Assembly (NCBI GenBank): GCA_017466685.1
Contig: JAFTTS010000087.1
Location: 1 to 43,337 of the forward strand
DNA length: 43,337 nucleotides
Direction: 5' to 3'
From: Clostridia bacterium
GTDB taxonomy: Bacteria > Bacillota > Clostridia > Oscillospirales > CAG-272
Shown: piece after piece, positions 1 through 8,685 of the stretch
Layout: every line of letters begins with the position of its first letter
Numbering within the stretch: the stretch's first letter is position 1
The notes under the pieces: model-generated
Seen by the model: the letters and a program-made list of their open reading frames with translations, nothing else
The model's database searches: none
Told to the model about the DNA's origin: nothing
Made by a program: the position numbers and the translations under genes

Positions 1-233
1 ATTGCGAGCTTTTCGCCCTTGTCTGCTGCATTCTTGATCTGAAGTGCGATCTCGTGTCCCATATAGGTGTCGAAATCGGAAAGCTCTGCACACTCAACGG
101 GTGTGAAATCCTTGTGCCAGAAATCCTCTCTTGTGAGTCCCTTGTCGCAGCAAGCGTCGATCTTTGCGAGATCCCATCCCTTCGGATAGAAGCCCTCGAG
201 CAGGCTGCCCTTAACTGTAGATAAAAAATCCAT
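1..233 (-). CDS. Glucosamine-6-phosphate isomerase/deaminase-like protein, N-terminal part
   Basis: The reading frame starts at ATG 233 and runs off the left edge, so only about 77 N-terminal residues are visible (MDFLSTVKGSLLEGFYPKGW at the start). The segment 'FWHKDFTPVEC' followed by 'SDFDTYMGHEIALQIKNAAD' resembles sugar-phosphate isomerases of the NagB/6-phosphogluconolactonase type that sit beside PIG-L deacetylases in Firmicutes. It lies 33 bp downstream of the PIG-L gene on the same strand, so the two are probably co-transcribed. A joint role in processing an N-acetylated amino sugar is inferred. The catalytic part is outside the window, so the family assignment is from recall of similar N-termini and is moderate. 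Confidence 0.55.
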   Translation of the reverse strand, partial: MDFLSTVKGSLLEGFYPKGWDLAKIDACCDKGLTREDFWHKDFTPVECAELSDFDTYMGHEIALQIKNAADKGEKLA

Positions 234-266
234 GATATTTGTTCCTTTCTATGTAAATAAAATTTT

Positions 267-965
267 TTACGGTAAGAGACGCTTGGTTATAACCTTAGGC
301 CAAACAAGCTCTGCTATGAAGCCCTCCGCGTATTTGACGCCACTCTGGATTCCGCGGAAACGCGAACAGGAAGTGACAAACTCTGCGAAGTCGATGCCGT
401 CGTGGAAACGCATCCACTTGAGCTGGCTTTCGTGACATTCGAGCATTTGAATTTTTGTTTCAAGCTCGTCTGTGATGTCAACATATTCGGTCGGCTGGAA
501 CTGAAGTCCTGCGAGGTTATCCATATAATAGATCGGTACAACAGCCGCCTTGCCCTCACATCCGTAGTGGGGAACACTTGCCGCGAAGGAAGCGTCGAAA
601 ACAAGCTTCGAAACCTCTCTGTGGTCGGGCATATAGTCGTTAGGGCTGTGTGTGATGATGAAATCGGGCTGAACCTTTTTGATGAGGTCAACGATCATGT
701 CACGCTGTTTTGTGTTGCAGCCGTTCGGGAGAAGGTCACCGATGTCAAGGTTTATAACCTCAACGCCGATCATTGCACCTGCACGCTCTGCCTCTTTGGT
801 TCTCATATCGCGAAGCTCCTCAGGGCCGATCTCCTCATGTCCCATATTACCGTTTGCAACATGGCAGGTCGTAACCTTGTCGCCGCGTTTTACGCATTTT
901 GCAAGAGTTCCGGCGCACGAAATCTCAATGTCGTCCGGATGACATCCGATTGCGAGTACATTCAT
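267..965 (-). CDS. PIG-L/LmbE family N-acetylglucosaminyl deacetylase
   Basis: A 232-residue protein of the LmbE-like zinc deacetylase family, which removes acetyl groups from N-acetylglucosamine-type substrates. The first metal motif is H9-P-D-D12 (CHPDDIE instead of the usual AHPDDE). The second is the N109-D-Y-M-P-D-H115-R-E-V region, where H115 would be the third zinc ligand. The length is normal for the family. The start at 965 is preceded by AAGGAGG (973-980, minus strand). It is followed 33 bp later by the sugar isomerase-like gene and is divergent from an AraC regulator, which is therefore a candidate regulator of the operon. The actual substrate cannot be read from the sequence. Confidence 0.88.
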   Translation of the reverse strand: MNVLAIGCHPDDIEISCAGTLAKCVKRGDKVTTCHVANGNMGHEEIGPEELRDMRTKEAERAGAMIGVEVINLDIGDLLPNGCNTKQRDMIVDLIKKVQPDFIITHSPNDYMPDHREVSKLVFDASFAASVPHYGCEGKAAVVPIYYMDNLAGLQFQPTEYVDITDELETKIQMLECHESQLKWMRFHDGIDFAEFVTSCSRFRGIQSGVKYAEGFIAELVWPKVITKRLLP

Positions 966-997
966 TTTGGAATCCTCCTTAATTTTTTAGATAATGA

Positions 998-1026
998 TTG
1001 ACTTTTGCTCAATTATATTGTACAAT
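998..1026 (+). promoter_or_regulatory. Sigma-A promoter of the AraC-family gene
   Basis: TTGACT (998-1003), 17 bp spacer, TACAAT (1021-1026). This is near consensus and lies 66 bp upstream of the chosen start. The -10 is part of a perfect 10 bp palindrome ATTGTACAAT (1017-1026), which could also serve the divergent deacetylase operon or bind a regulator. Confidence 0.75.
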
Positions 1027-1091
1027 ATTTTCATAAGAATGTATTTAACAGAAAATACAGAAAATTTATCAATTCTTCCGAAAGGGGACTG

Positions 1092-1973
1092 ATGATGGAT
1101 TTTGAACTGCAAACGGTACGCCGCGAAATCGTCATTGACGGCTTCAACAGTATCTATTATTTTGAATTTGACAAGAACTTCACCCATCTTCCCGAAAAGC
1201 ACGATTTCTGGGAGCTTGTTTACGTTGACAGCGGCGAGATAACCGCAGTGACAGACGGTCTGGGCAGGACGCTGACGCAGGGACAGGTCATTTTCCACCG
1301 TCCGGGCGAGGTGCACGCTCACATCTCAAACAACCTCGTTCCGAACAATATGCTGGTCGTTTCATTCACAACGCAAAGCCCGGAGATGATGTTTTTCGAT
1401 CGCAAGGTGTTCTCATTGCAAAAGGTGTCCAAAACACTGTTGACACTCTTTATAAGCGAGGCAAAAAACGCGCTTGAGGCGATCCCGAACCGCTATGATG
1501 ACAAGCGTCCGCTCGATTTTTCGCGTGCACCGTACGGCTCGCTTCAGCTGCTTGAATGTTACCTGACCGAGTTTTTGTTGACGCTTCGTCGCGGTGATGA
1601 AACGGGCAGCCGTATCGGTCACAGTGAGGGCTCACGTGCCATCGCGCAAAGCTCACTGCTTGAATTAATAATCGGCTACCTTAAAAGTAACGTCTACGAA
1701 ACGGTGACGATCGGAGATATATGCAGTCGTTTTTTCGTCGGTAAATCACAGCTTTGCAGTCTTTTTGCCGCAGGTCTCGGGATGAGTCCGATTGAATATT
1801 TCAATTCCCTTAAAATCTCCGAGGCGAAAAAGTTACTTAGGCGTGAGGAGCTTTCGGTCAGCCGTATTTCCGATATGCTCGGGTATCTCAGTATACACAC
1901 GTTTTCGCGTGCATTCAAGCGTTACGTCGGTTTTTCGCCGACAGAATACCGAAAGAGCATCGGCGATTTGTAA
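1092..1973 (+). CDS. AraC-family transcriptional regulator with N-terminal cupin
   Basis: About 293 residues when started at ATG 1092, which is preceded by GAAAGGGG (1080-1087). An upstream in-frame ATG at 1005 lies inside the promoter, so it was rejected. Residues ~1-130 look like a cupin sensor: the pattern 'KHDFWELVYVDSGE' followed by 'GQVIFHRPGEVHAH' is typical of AraC ligand-binding domains. Residues ~190-290 form the double helix-turn-helix, ending in 'SIHTFSRAFKRYVGFSPTEYR', the classical AraC signature. It is transcribed away from the PIG-L/isomerase pair, so the likely job is to control that pair in response to a sugar. The ligand is unknown. Confidence 0.92.
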   Translation: MMDFELQTVRREIVIDGFNSIYYFEFDKNFTHLPEKHDFWELVYVDSGEITAVTDGLGRTLTQGQVIFHRPGEVHAHISNNLVPNNMLVVSFTTQSPEMMFFDRKVFSLQKVSKTLLTLFISEAKNALEAIPNRYDDKRPLDFSRAPYGSLQLLECYLTEFLLTLRRGDETGSRIGHSEGSRAIAQSSLLELIIGYLKSNVYETVTIGDICSRFFVGKSQLCSLFAAGLGMSPIEYFNSLKISEAKKLLRREELSVSRISDMLGYLSIHTFSRAFKRYVGFSPTEYRKSIGDL

Positions 1974-2060
1974 TATTTACGCGAAAATTTACAAAAGTAT
2001 ATTTATATTTGTTTTAAGATATGATAAAATAATATTAATGTAATTACACTGGAGGATACT

Positions 2061-2435
2061 ATGGCTAAATACAGACGCGGCAGAATAAACGAGGAAATGG
2101 TCAAGGAGCTTGCTTCGATTCTGCGTGAAATTAAAGATCCGCGTGTCAGTGATGCATTTGTCAGCGTTACTGCGGCGGACGTTACACCCGATCTTAAATT
2201 TGCAAAGATATATTTTTCCGTCATGGGCGGCGACAAGGCAGAGGTTAAAAAGGGACTTAAGAGTGCTTCGGGCTATATCAGAAAGCGTATCGCCGAAACG
2301 CTCAATCTCCGTCAGACTCCCGAGCTTTCATTCGTCGAGGACGATTCAATCGAATACGGCGCACATATAAATTCACTGCTTAACAAGATCGAATTTACCG
2401 ATATTATCGAAAATGAGGCCGAAGACGATGAGTGA
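2061..2435 (+). CDS. rbfA: Ribosome-binding factor A
   Basis: A 124-residue protein needed for late maturation of the 30S subunit; it binds the 16S rRNA 5' region. The N-terminus 'YRRGRINEEMVKELASILRE' and the core 'DPRVSDAFVSVTAADVTPDLKFAKIYFSV' are characteristic of RbfA, and the length matches. The start has a GGAGG site (2051-2055). The usual infB neighbour upstream is not present here. The gene overlaps the next one (nrnA) by 8 bp, so rbfA-nrnA-truB form an operon. The upstream region 1974-2060 is very A+T-rich, but I could not assign a clear -35 box. Confidence 0.95.
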   Translation: MAKYRRGRINEEMVKELASILREIKDPRVSDAFVSVTAADVTPDLKFAKIYFSVMGGDKAEVKKGLKSASGYIRKRIAETLNLRQTPELSFVEDDSIEYGAHINSLLNKIEFTDIIENEAEDDE

Positions 2436-3465
2436 GCTTTCAAATATCACCTTTCCCGAGGTTTGTGACAAGCTCGAAGCGGCTTCGTCGGTCGTGATTC
2501 TCACCCATATGCGTCCCGATGCGGACACTCTCGGAAGCGGTTTTGCACTTCGTGAACTGCTTCGCTCGCTCGGTAAGCGTGCCGAGGTTATAAACGGTGA
2601 CGATATACCGAAGAAGCTTCGTTTCATCTTTGGTGTTGATTCGCTCCGTCCCGAGCTTTTGCCTGCGGATTTTACTCCCGATCTTGTGGTTTCGGTGGAC
2701 GTTTCCGCCTCGAAGCTGCTTGGTGAGCTTGAAGAAGAATGGGCGTCACGTGCCAACCTTGCGATCGATCACCACGTGCTCGGAACACCCTTTGCAAAAA
2801 ACACATATGTCGGTGACGTCGGTGCTTGCGGCGAGATCATACTCGATATTTACCGCGAATTCAAGGCACGCGGACGTGACCTTTTAAACCGTGCGGCGGC
2901 GACTGCACTTTATGCGGCAATCTGTTCCGATACGGGAAGCTTCAAGTTTGAATCGGTTACAGCAGAGACACATATGCGTATCGCCGAGCTTCATTCTGTC
3001 GGTATCAATCACGCCGAAATAGCACGCCGTCTTTACGATTCACGTCCCATTTCACAGATAATGGCGACCAAGGCGGCACTGAACGCCCTGCATTTTTATT
3101 GCGACGGTAAGCTTGCCGTGATCAATTTCACTCAGGCGATGATGGCTGAGGATAATCTCACTCGCGAGGATATTGACGACATAATTTCGCTCACACGCGG
3201 TATTGAGGGCGTTGAGGTTGGCATGAGCATCAAGCAGAACGCCGAGGATCTGACGCTTTTCAAGGTTTCGATGAGAAGCAATCGCGTGGCGGACGTTTCA
3301 AAGCTGTGTGCGGTATTCGGCGGCGGCGGTCACGTTCGTGCGGGCGGTTGTACTGTTAACGCTCCCGACGAAAAAGCGGCAGAGGAAATGCTCGTTCGTG
3401 AGATAGAGCGTGAGATACGTGCACTCGAGCAGTCAGGTGCATTTGAAGGAGCGGATGAATTATGA
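2428..3465 (+). CDS. nrnA: DHH/DHHA1 oligoribonuclease (nanoRNase) / pAp phosphatase
   Basis: A 345-residue DHH-family phosphoesterase of the NrnA type, which degrades 2-5 nt RNAs and dephosphorylates pAp. Visible motifs are D31-A-D33 with 'TLGS', D114-H115-H116 (DHH), and the DHHA1 glycine motif 'GGGGHVRAGG' near residue 295. The start was put at ATG 2428 (MSELSN), inside the 3' end of rbfA; an in-frame ATG at 2413 would extend it by five residues without a better ribosome site. Its stop overlaps the truB start by 4 bp (ATGA), indicating translational coupling. The rbfA-nrnA-truB order is common in Clostridia. Confidence 0.93.
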   Translation: MSELSNITFPEVCDKLEAASSVVILTHMRPDADTLGSGFALRELLRSLGKRAEVINGDDIPKKLRFIFGVDSLRPELLPADFTPDLVVSVDVSASKLLGELEEEWASRANLAIDHHVLGTPFAKNTYVGDVGACGEIILDIYREFKARGRDLLNRAAATALYAAICSDTGSFKFESVTAETHMRIAELHSVGINHAEIARRLYDSRPISQIMATKAALNALHFYCDGKLAVINFTQAMMAEDNLTREDIDDIISLTRGIEGVEVGMSIKQNAEDLTLFKVSMRSNRVADVSKLCAVFGGGGHVRAGGCTVNAPDEKAAEEMLVREIEREIRALEQSGAFEGADEL

Positions 3466-4364
3466 CCGAGCCTTCGGGAGTTATACTTATAAACAAGCCT
3501 GCAGGATTCACGTCCCACGACTGCGTTAACAAAATCCGCCGTCTTTTTAACACGAAAAAGGTCGGTCACACGGGAACGCTCGATCCTATGGCGACGGGCG
3601 TTTTGCCTATACTTGTCGGACGTGCGGTAAAGGCGTCCGATTTGCTTGTTTGTGACGATAAAAAGTACCGTGCAGGTCTGCGGCTCGGTATCACCACCGA
3701 CACCGAGGACACCACGGGAACGGTTTTGACAGAATCGGGCGATATCCCCGACAGTGACGAGGTTCGTGCAGTATGTGCAGGCTTTGTCGGTGAAATAACA
3801 CAGGTGCCGCCGATGTATTCTGCACTCAAGGTTGACGGGCAGAAGTTGGTTGATCTTGCCAGACGCGGCGTTACGGTTGAACGCGAGGCACGTCCGATCG
3901 TTATACATTCACTCCGCGTTGAAGAAGGCGAAGCGGAACGCGACTATGTGTTGACTGTTCACTGTTCAAAGGGCACATATATTCGCACGTTATGTGCAGA
4001 CATTGGTGCAAAGCTCGGCTGCGGCGGTGCGATGAGCAGTTTAGAGCGTCTTGCGAGTGGTGGATTTTCTCTTGACGAGTGTTACACGCTCGATAGTCTT
4101 GAAGCGATGGAATATGAGGAGAGATGCGGACTTCTCCGACCTGTGGAATCGTTATTTTCGACGCTTTCTGCGGTGAAGCTGCAACCGTTTTTTGAGAAGC
4201 TCTCACGAAGCGGAAACGAAATTTATCAGAAGAAGATCAAAACGGATTTTACCGCCGGTACACGTGTGCGACTTTACGGTGCGGATGGATTTTATGCGCT
4301 CGGTGAGGTGCGCGATTATCCCGACGGCAGTGCGATAAAGGTTATTAAGTTGTTTTTGATTTAG
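3462..4364 (+). CDS. truB: tRNA pseudouridine(55) synthase
   Basis: A 300-residue TruB that makes the pseudouridine at position 55 in the T-loop of tRNAs. The N-terminus 'GVILINKPAGFTSHDCVNKI' and catalytic motif 'GHTGTLDPMATGVLP' with Asp41 are diagnostic; 'YSALKVDGQK' and 'CSKGTYIRTLCADIG' follow in the expected order. It overlaps nrnA by 4 bp. The gene ends with TAG, which shows that TAG is a real stop in this genome. The ribF gene that often follows truB is absent; instead a repeat fragment and pgeF follow. Confidence 0.96.
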   Translation: MTEPSGVILINKPAGFTSHDCVNKIRRLFNTKKVGHTGTLDPMATGVLPILVGRAVKASDLLVCDDKKYRAGLRLGITTDTEDTTGTVLTESGDIPDSDEVRAVCAGFVGEITQVPPMYSALKVDGQKLVDLARRGVTVEREARPIVIHSLRVEEGEAERDYVLTVHCSKGTYIRTLCADIGAKLGCGGAMSSLERLASGGFSLDECYTLDSLEAMEYEERCGLLRPVESLFSTLSAVKLQPFFEKLSRSGNEIYQKKIKTDFTAGTRVRLYGADGFYALGEVRDYPDGSAIKVIKLFLI

Positions 4365-4384
4365 GTGGCGGCTTGAAGCTGCTT

Positions 4385-4450
4385 GCCCTCTCCGTGAAAG
4401 TTGTGCAGCAATCTTTTCCACCTATCTCCCAGAGGGCGAGGCAAAGTTAG
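4385..4450. repeat. Fragment of the CTAACTT/AAGTTAG intergenic repeat (3' module)
   Basis: The stretch from CCCTCTCCGTG to CTCCCAGAGGGCGAGGCAAAGTTAG matches the 3' end of the large repeats at 10478, 24730 and 28732. Only this module is present, between truB and pgeF. Confidence 0.7.
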
Positions 4451-4483
4451 ATCCACCACATCCCAACAAAAAGGAGAACCATT

Positions 4484-5284
4484 ATGTCATTCACCCTTGT
4501 GAGCGCACAAAACGGCGTTAAGTATATGCGCTCCGATATCATACCCGTGCGCCACGGCTTTGCCACACGTGTCGGCGGAGTGAGTCACGAACCCCATACA
4601 GCATCGCTTAATCTGGCGTTTCGACGTGGCGACGATGAGCAGACGGTTATCGAAAATTTACGTCTTTTTTCAGAGGCAGTCGGTGTCTGCGCCGAGAGCG
4701 TTGTGAGCCGTCATCAGATACATTCTTCCCGTGTCGTTTATGCGGATGAAAAAATGTGCGGTGAGGGATATTTTCGTGAGTGTGACGAGGGATGCGACGG
4801 GTATGTAACCGACCGTGTGGGCGTGACGCTCGGAGTCAAGACGGCAGACTGTGTGCCGATACTTTTCTGCGATCACGATGCTCATATAATCGGCGCGGTG
4901 CACGCAGGTTGGAGAGGTACTGCTTCGGGAATTGCCGCAGAATGTGTCAGTAAAATGTGTGAGCTTGGTGCAAATGTCAAAAATATCCGTGCTGCGGTTG
5001 GTGCGGCGATACATTCCTGCTGTTATGAGGTGGGAGAGGATTTTCGTGAATCGGTCACGGCGCTTGCGGGAGAAAAAATGGCGCGTGAGTTTATACATGA
5101 GCGTGACGGTGGACTTTACGCCGACATTATCGGCATGAACCGCAGTATGCTGCTTGGTGCAGGTGTTCACGATGAGAATATCGACATCTCTGAAAAATGT
5201 ACCTGCTGTGAACCGTCACTTTTCTATTCTCACCGCTATTCTCACGGTGTACGCGGCACGATGCTCTCGGTGATTTCACTGTGA
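4484..5284 (+). CDS. pgeF: Laccase-domain purine nucleoside phosphorylase/adenosine deaminase (YlmD/PgeF family)
   Basis: A 266-residue member of the YfiH/YlmD family. It was formerly called polyphenol oxidase; characterised members act on purine nucleosides, and the E. coli homologue is linked to peptidoglycan fidelity. The metal ligands are recognisable: H80 in 'SRHQIHS', C123 in 'KTADCVPI' and H140 in 'GAVHAGWRG'. The C-terminal 'CCEPSLFYSHR' block is also typical. The start has AAGGAG (4471-4476). It is preceded by a short repeat fragment and may still be read from the rbfA operon. Confidence 0.9.
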   Translation: MSFTLVSAQNGVKYMRSDIIPVRHGFATRVGGVSHEPHTASLNLAFRRGDDEQTVIENLRLFSEAVGVCAESVVSRHQIHSSRVVYADEKMCGEGYFRECDEGCDGYVTDRVGVTLGVKTADCVPILFCDHDAHIIGAVHAGWRGTASGIAAECVSKMCELGANVKNIRAAVGAAIHSCCYEVGEDFRESVTALAGEKMAREFIHERDGGLYADIIGMNRSMLLGAGVHDENIDISEKCTCCEPSLFYSHRYSHGVRGTMLSVISL

Positions 5285-5363
5285 CGTTTGTGTGACGTGT
5301 TACGGAATGTTTTAAGTATATTGGCTACTATTATATATATGTTCAAGATTTATTCAAAATATT

Positions 5364-5408
5364 ATGATATACTTTTTTCATGCCGACATTATTTTGTCGG
5401 GATTTTTT
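5364..5408 (+). terminator. Hairpin with T-tract between pgeF and the ABC cassette
   Basis: CCGAC (5383-5387) pairs with GTCGG (5396-5400) around an ATTATTTT loop and is followed by GATTTTTT. A possible promoter (TTCAAG 5342-5347, N16, TATGAT 5364-5369) lies just before it. The hairpin could therefore either end the upstream operon or act as a leader hairpin of the ABC operon. Confidence 0.5.
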
Positions 5409-5446
5409 AAGGGAAATAATCACCACTGTTTTTTGGGAGGAAATAA

Positions 5447-6487
5447 ATGACAACGCAAACTATGATAGAGGTTAAAAACCTGGTCAAACGCTTCGGCTCG
5501 AAATATGCGGTTGACGATCTGAGCTTCTCTGTTGGAAAAAGCGAGATCGTCGGCTTCCTCGGTCCGAACGGCGCAGGTAAATCCACAACGATGAACATGA
5601 TAACGGGATATCTCTCCTCAACCTCGGGTACGGTTGAGATCTGCGGAGTTGACATTCTCGATGATCCGATGGGCGCAAAACGAATGATCGGTTATCTTCC
5701 CGAACAACCGCCGCTCTATCCCGATATGACCATCCGCGAATATCTTAACTTTGTTTACGATCTCAAGGGCTGTACGCTTAACCGCAAAAAGCATCTTGAG
5801 GAGATCTGTCAGGTCGTCAAAATATTCGACGATTACAAGCGTGGCAGACTTATCAAAAATCTCTCAAAGGGCTACAAGCAGCGTGTCGGTATCGCAGAGG
5901 CACTTGTCGGCAATCCGCAGATAATCATTCTTGACGAGCCGACGATCGGTCTTGATCCCAAGGAGATCATTGAGATACGTTCGCTTATACGTGCGCTCGG
6001 CGAGAATCACACGGTCATTCTCTCAACACATATCCTCTCCGAGGTTCAGGCGGTCTGCAGCCGTATACTTATCATAAACAGCGGTAAGCTCGTTGCCGAT
6101 GAAAAAATCGAAAATGCGGTTAATCTCCTCGGAACAAACCGCAGACTTGATGCGCGTATCTGCGGCGTACAGAGAGATGTGCTCCGTGTTCTGCGTTCCG
6201 TTCCCGAGATAACTTATGCAGACCTTATCGGTGAGCGAGAGGGTGACAGTTACCTTTATTCGATCGAATCGAGCGCGGGCGTTGACATACGCAAATCCCT
6301 CTTCAACACTCTCGCCGAAAACAATATGCCGCTTATCGGTCTATCAGAGCAGAATACAAGCCTTGAGGATATCTTCATTTCGCTTGTTGACAAGAAATAT
6401 TCCGCTAAAGAAAGCAAAGCCGCAAGACCGAGATACGAGATCAAAACGGACACACCCGAATATCAGACAAAGGAGGATGAGGACTGA
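5447..6487 (+). CDS. ABC transporter ATP-binding protein, GldA-like
   Basis: A 346-residue ABC ATPase. Walker A is G39-P-N-G-A-G-K-S-T47; the signature is 'LSKGYKQRVGIAEAL' near residue 140; Walker B 'IIILDEPTIGLDP' follows near 165; then the H-loop 'ILSTHILSEVQAVC'. The ~100-residue C-terminal extension is typical of the ABC-2/CcmA subfamily including GldA and NatA. The start is preceded by GGGAGG (5434-5439). It overlaps the permease start by 1 bp and heads a four-gene cassette (ATPase, permease, auxiliary protein, DUF4340 protein). The exported substrate is unknown; the cassette resembles the gld transporter but the organism need not glide. Confidence 0.93.
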   Translation: MTTQTMIEVKNLVKRFGSKYAVDDLSFSVGKSEIVGFLGPNGAGKSTTMNMITGYLSSTSGTVEICGVDILDDPMGAKRMIGYLPEQPPLYPDMTIREYLNFVYDLKGCTLNRKKHLEEICQVVKIFDDYKRGRLIKNLSKGYKQRVGIAEALVGNPQIIILDEPTIGLDPKEIIEIRSLIRALGENHTVILSTHILSEVQAVCSRILIINSGKLVADEKIENAVNLLGTNRRLDARICGVQRDVLRVLRSVPEITYADLIGEREGDSYLYSIESSAGVDIRKSLFNTLAENNMPLIGLSEQNTSLEDIFISLVDKKYSAKESKAARPRYEIKTDTPEYQTKEDED

Positions 6488-7197
6488 TGCTTGCAATATT
6501 CAAGCGCGAAATGAAAAGCTATTTCACATCGCCGATCGGTTACGTTTTCATCGCGATGTTCCTTGCCGTTAACGCGTTCCTCTTTTCGAATATGACATAT
6601 GTCGGACGCATGACGACCGATGTTGGCGGATATTTTAACTTTATCATATTTGTTTTCATAGTTATCGCTCCCATGCTGACCATGAAGCTTTTCAGCGAGG
6701 AGAGAAGAACACGCACAGAACAGCTCCTCTTAACCTCACCCGTCAGCCTTTTTGGAATGGTGTTCGGTAAATTCCTCGCCGCTTTCACGATGTTTGGCGG
6801 AACCTTCATCGCAGGCAATATCGTCAACTTCGCAATTTTATATGGCTACAGCACGCCAAACACTGCGGTCATTCTTTCAAATTCGCTCGGTGTACTTCTC
6901 ATCGGTGCGGCATTTATCGCCATCGGAGTTTTTGTTTCCGCACTGACCGAAAATCAGATGGTCGCTGCCGTCGGAACAATGGCGATCGTGCTCTTTATGC
7001 TGTTTATACAGATCGTGAACAGCTATATTGATTCCTATGCAGTGAGAGTTGTGCTCAGCTGGATATCGGTTTTCAGCCGCTTTGCAAACTTCGGGTACGG
7101 TATCATTGACCTCGCTGCGCTACTTTACTATTTATCGATCTGCTTTGTTTTCCTTTTCTTAACGGTGCGTCTTTACGAAAAGCGCCGTTGGTCGTGA
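6487..7197 (+). CDS. ABC-2 type permease, GldF-like
   Basis: A 236-residue hydrophobic protein with about six membrane segments (for example residues ~17-37, 55-75, 98-120, 135-160, 165-185, 208-230). The short N-terminal cytoplasmic start 'MLAIFKREMKSYFTSPIGYVF' and 'LFSEERRTRTEQLLLTSPVS' are typical of ABC-2 permeases partnered with GldA-like ATPases. The start codon overlaps the stop of the ATPase (TGATG), so the two are coupled. It probably forms the membrane channel of the transporter together with the following GldG-like protein. Confidence 0.9.
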   Translation: MLAIFKREMKSYFTSPIGYVFIAMFLAVNAFLFSNMTYVGRMTTDVGGYFNFIIFVFIVIAPMLTMKLFSEERRTRTEQLLLTSPVSLFGMVFGKFLAAFTMFGGTFIAGNIVNFAILYGYSTPNTAVILSNSLGVLLIGAAFIAIGVFVSALTENQMVAAVGTMAIVLFMLFIQIVNSYIDSYAVRVVLSWISVFSRFANFGYGIIDLAALLYYLSICFVFLFLTVRLYEKRRWS

Positions 7198-7212
7198 TAG
7201 GAGGTGTCAATC

Positions 7213-8685
7213 GTGAATCATAAAAAATTAGCTGCTGCACGAAAATTCAAATTCGGTGCCATCTCGGTTGCGCTTTCGATAGTCGTTATTGCCGCGGTGG
7301 TTGTTGTCAACGTCCTGTTTTCTGCGTTTGCTTATAAGAATAACTGGTATGTTGACCTCACCGAAAGTAAGCTTTACGAGCTTTCCGATGCCGGACGTGA
7401 GCTTATTGACACAGTTGAATCCGATATAACGATACATTTCTGTGCGCCCTTTGATAAGCTTGAATCTAACTATATGACAAATATGGTGCTGAACCTCGTT
7501 AAAGAGATAAGCGCCGAGTATGACAATATTTCCTATGATTACATAGACATCAACAAAAACCCCTCGAAGCTCGATAAATACAAATCGACCGAGGATACGG
7601 TGTTCACCACGTCAACCGTTATCGTTGAGAACTCGAACGGTGCTTTCCGTGCACTCAACATGGTTAATATGTTCTATTATAACGATGAAAGCTATTCGGA
7701 TCCCTGGGCGTTCAACGGTGAGCTTCGCCTGATAACGGCAATGCTTCAGTGTGTACAGCTTGAAACGCCGATCGCATATTTCACAAACACTCACGGCGAA
7801 ACGATCTCACAGGGCCTTGCACAGCTTCTCGCCGATGCCGGCTTCACCGTTCTCCCGATCGACCTCTCCAAGGAGGAAATTGACGAGAGCGCACGTATTA
7901 TTGTAATTTCGGGTCCCAAATACGATTTTGAGGGTATTTCCGAATATACAAACGGCAAAAAGTCCGAAATTGAAAAGATAGACGATTTCCTTGACAGCTT
8001 CGGAAGCCTGATGGTTTTCATGGAGCCGGATGCACAGGAGCTTCCCGAGCTTGAAACCTTCCTTTCCGAATGGGGAATTGAATTTGACGATGCAAAGCTC
8101 AAGGATACAACAAATTCCGAGGGTGGAGATACGTTCACGATAGTCGGCAACTATTCTCTTGAGGATACCCTCGGCGCAAAGCTTGTGGATGAGCTTATTT
8201 CAAGCGGAACACCTCCGAAAACCATCGTTAAGGATGCCCGTCCCGTAAACATTCTTTGGGAATCTAACCAGAGTAACGGACGTCAGGTTTCGGCTGCGGT
8301 CTATTCGGCGAGCACCGCTGAGCGTCACGCGGATGACGGCACTGTGGAGAGCGGACGTTATCCTCTTGTTGTTGTCAGCCAGGAGGCACGTTACATTGAC
8401 AATACACCCCATCCGGCATACGTTTTCGCGGTCGGTTCAACCGAATTTGCTTCCGATCAGGCTTTGAAGCCCTCGTATGCGAACAGTTACATTCTTTACA
8501 CAATGATGCGTGAAATGGGCAAGATGCAGGTTCCGATCGAGCTTGAGCTCAAGGTGTTTGAATCGAACGATATCAGCATTACCACAGGCGCTTCACACGC
8601 ATGGACATGGGCTACCGTTGCAATAATTCCGGGAGTTATCGCAGCCCTTGGAATTGTGGTTTATATCAGGAGAAAGCACGCATGA
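7213..8685 (+). CDS. GldG-like ABC transporter auxiliary protein
   Basis: About 490 residues. I placed the start at GTG 7213 because AGGAGG (7199-7204) sits about 8 nt before it; the GTG at 7204 would overlap that site. A membrane anchor lies near residues 14-37 and a second one at the C-terminus (about 463-485). Between them is a large extracytoplasmic domain like that of GldG/ABC_transp_aux proteins, starting 'NNWYVDLTESKLYELSDAGRELI', a recognisable family opening. It overlaps the DUF4340 gene by 4 bp (ATGA). The domain is thought to assist assembly or substrate delivery; the exact role is unknown. Confidence 0.85.
   Translation: MNHKKLAAARKFKFGAISVALSIVVIAAVVVVNVLFSAFAYKNNWYVDLTESKLYELSDAGRELIDTVESDITIHFCAPFDKLESNYMTNMVLNLVKEISAEYDNISYDYIDINKNPSKLDKYKSTEDTVFTTSTVIVENSNGAFRALNMVNMFYYNDESYSDPWAFNGELRLITAMLQCVQLETPIAYFTNTHGETISQGLAQLLADAGFTVLPIDLSKEEIDESARIIVISGPKYDFEGISEYTNGKKSEIEKIDDFLDSFGSLMVFMEPDAQELPELETFLSEWGIEFDDAKLKDTTNSEGGDTFTIVGNYSLEDTLGAKLVDELISSGTPPKTIVKDARPVNILWESNQSNGRQVSAAVYSASTAERHADDGTVESGRYPLVVVSQEARYIDNTPHPAYVFAVGSTEFASDQALKPSYANSYILYTMMREMGKMQVPIELELKVFESNDISITTGASHAWTWATVAIIPGVIAALGIVVYIRRKHA

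Noticed and set aside
314-691. 125-residue minus-strand frame inside the PIG-L deacetylase gene
   Set aside because: Shadow frame of a well-supported gene; Ser/Arg-rich composition.
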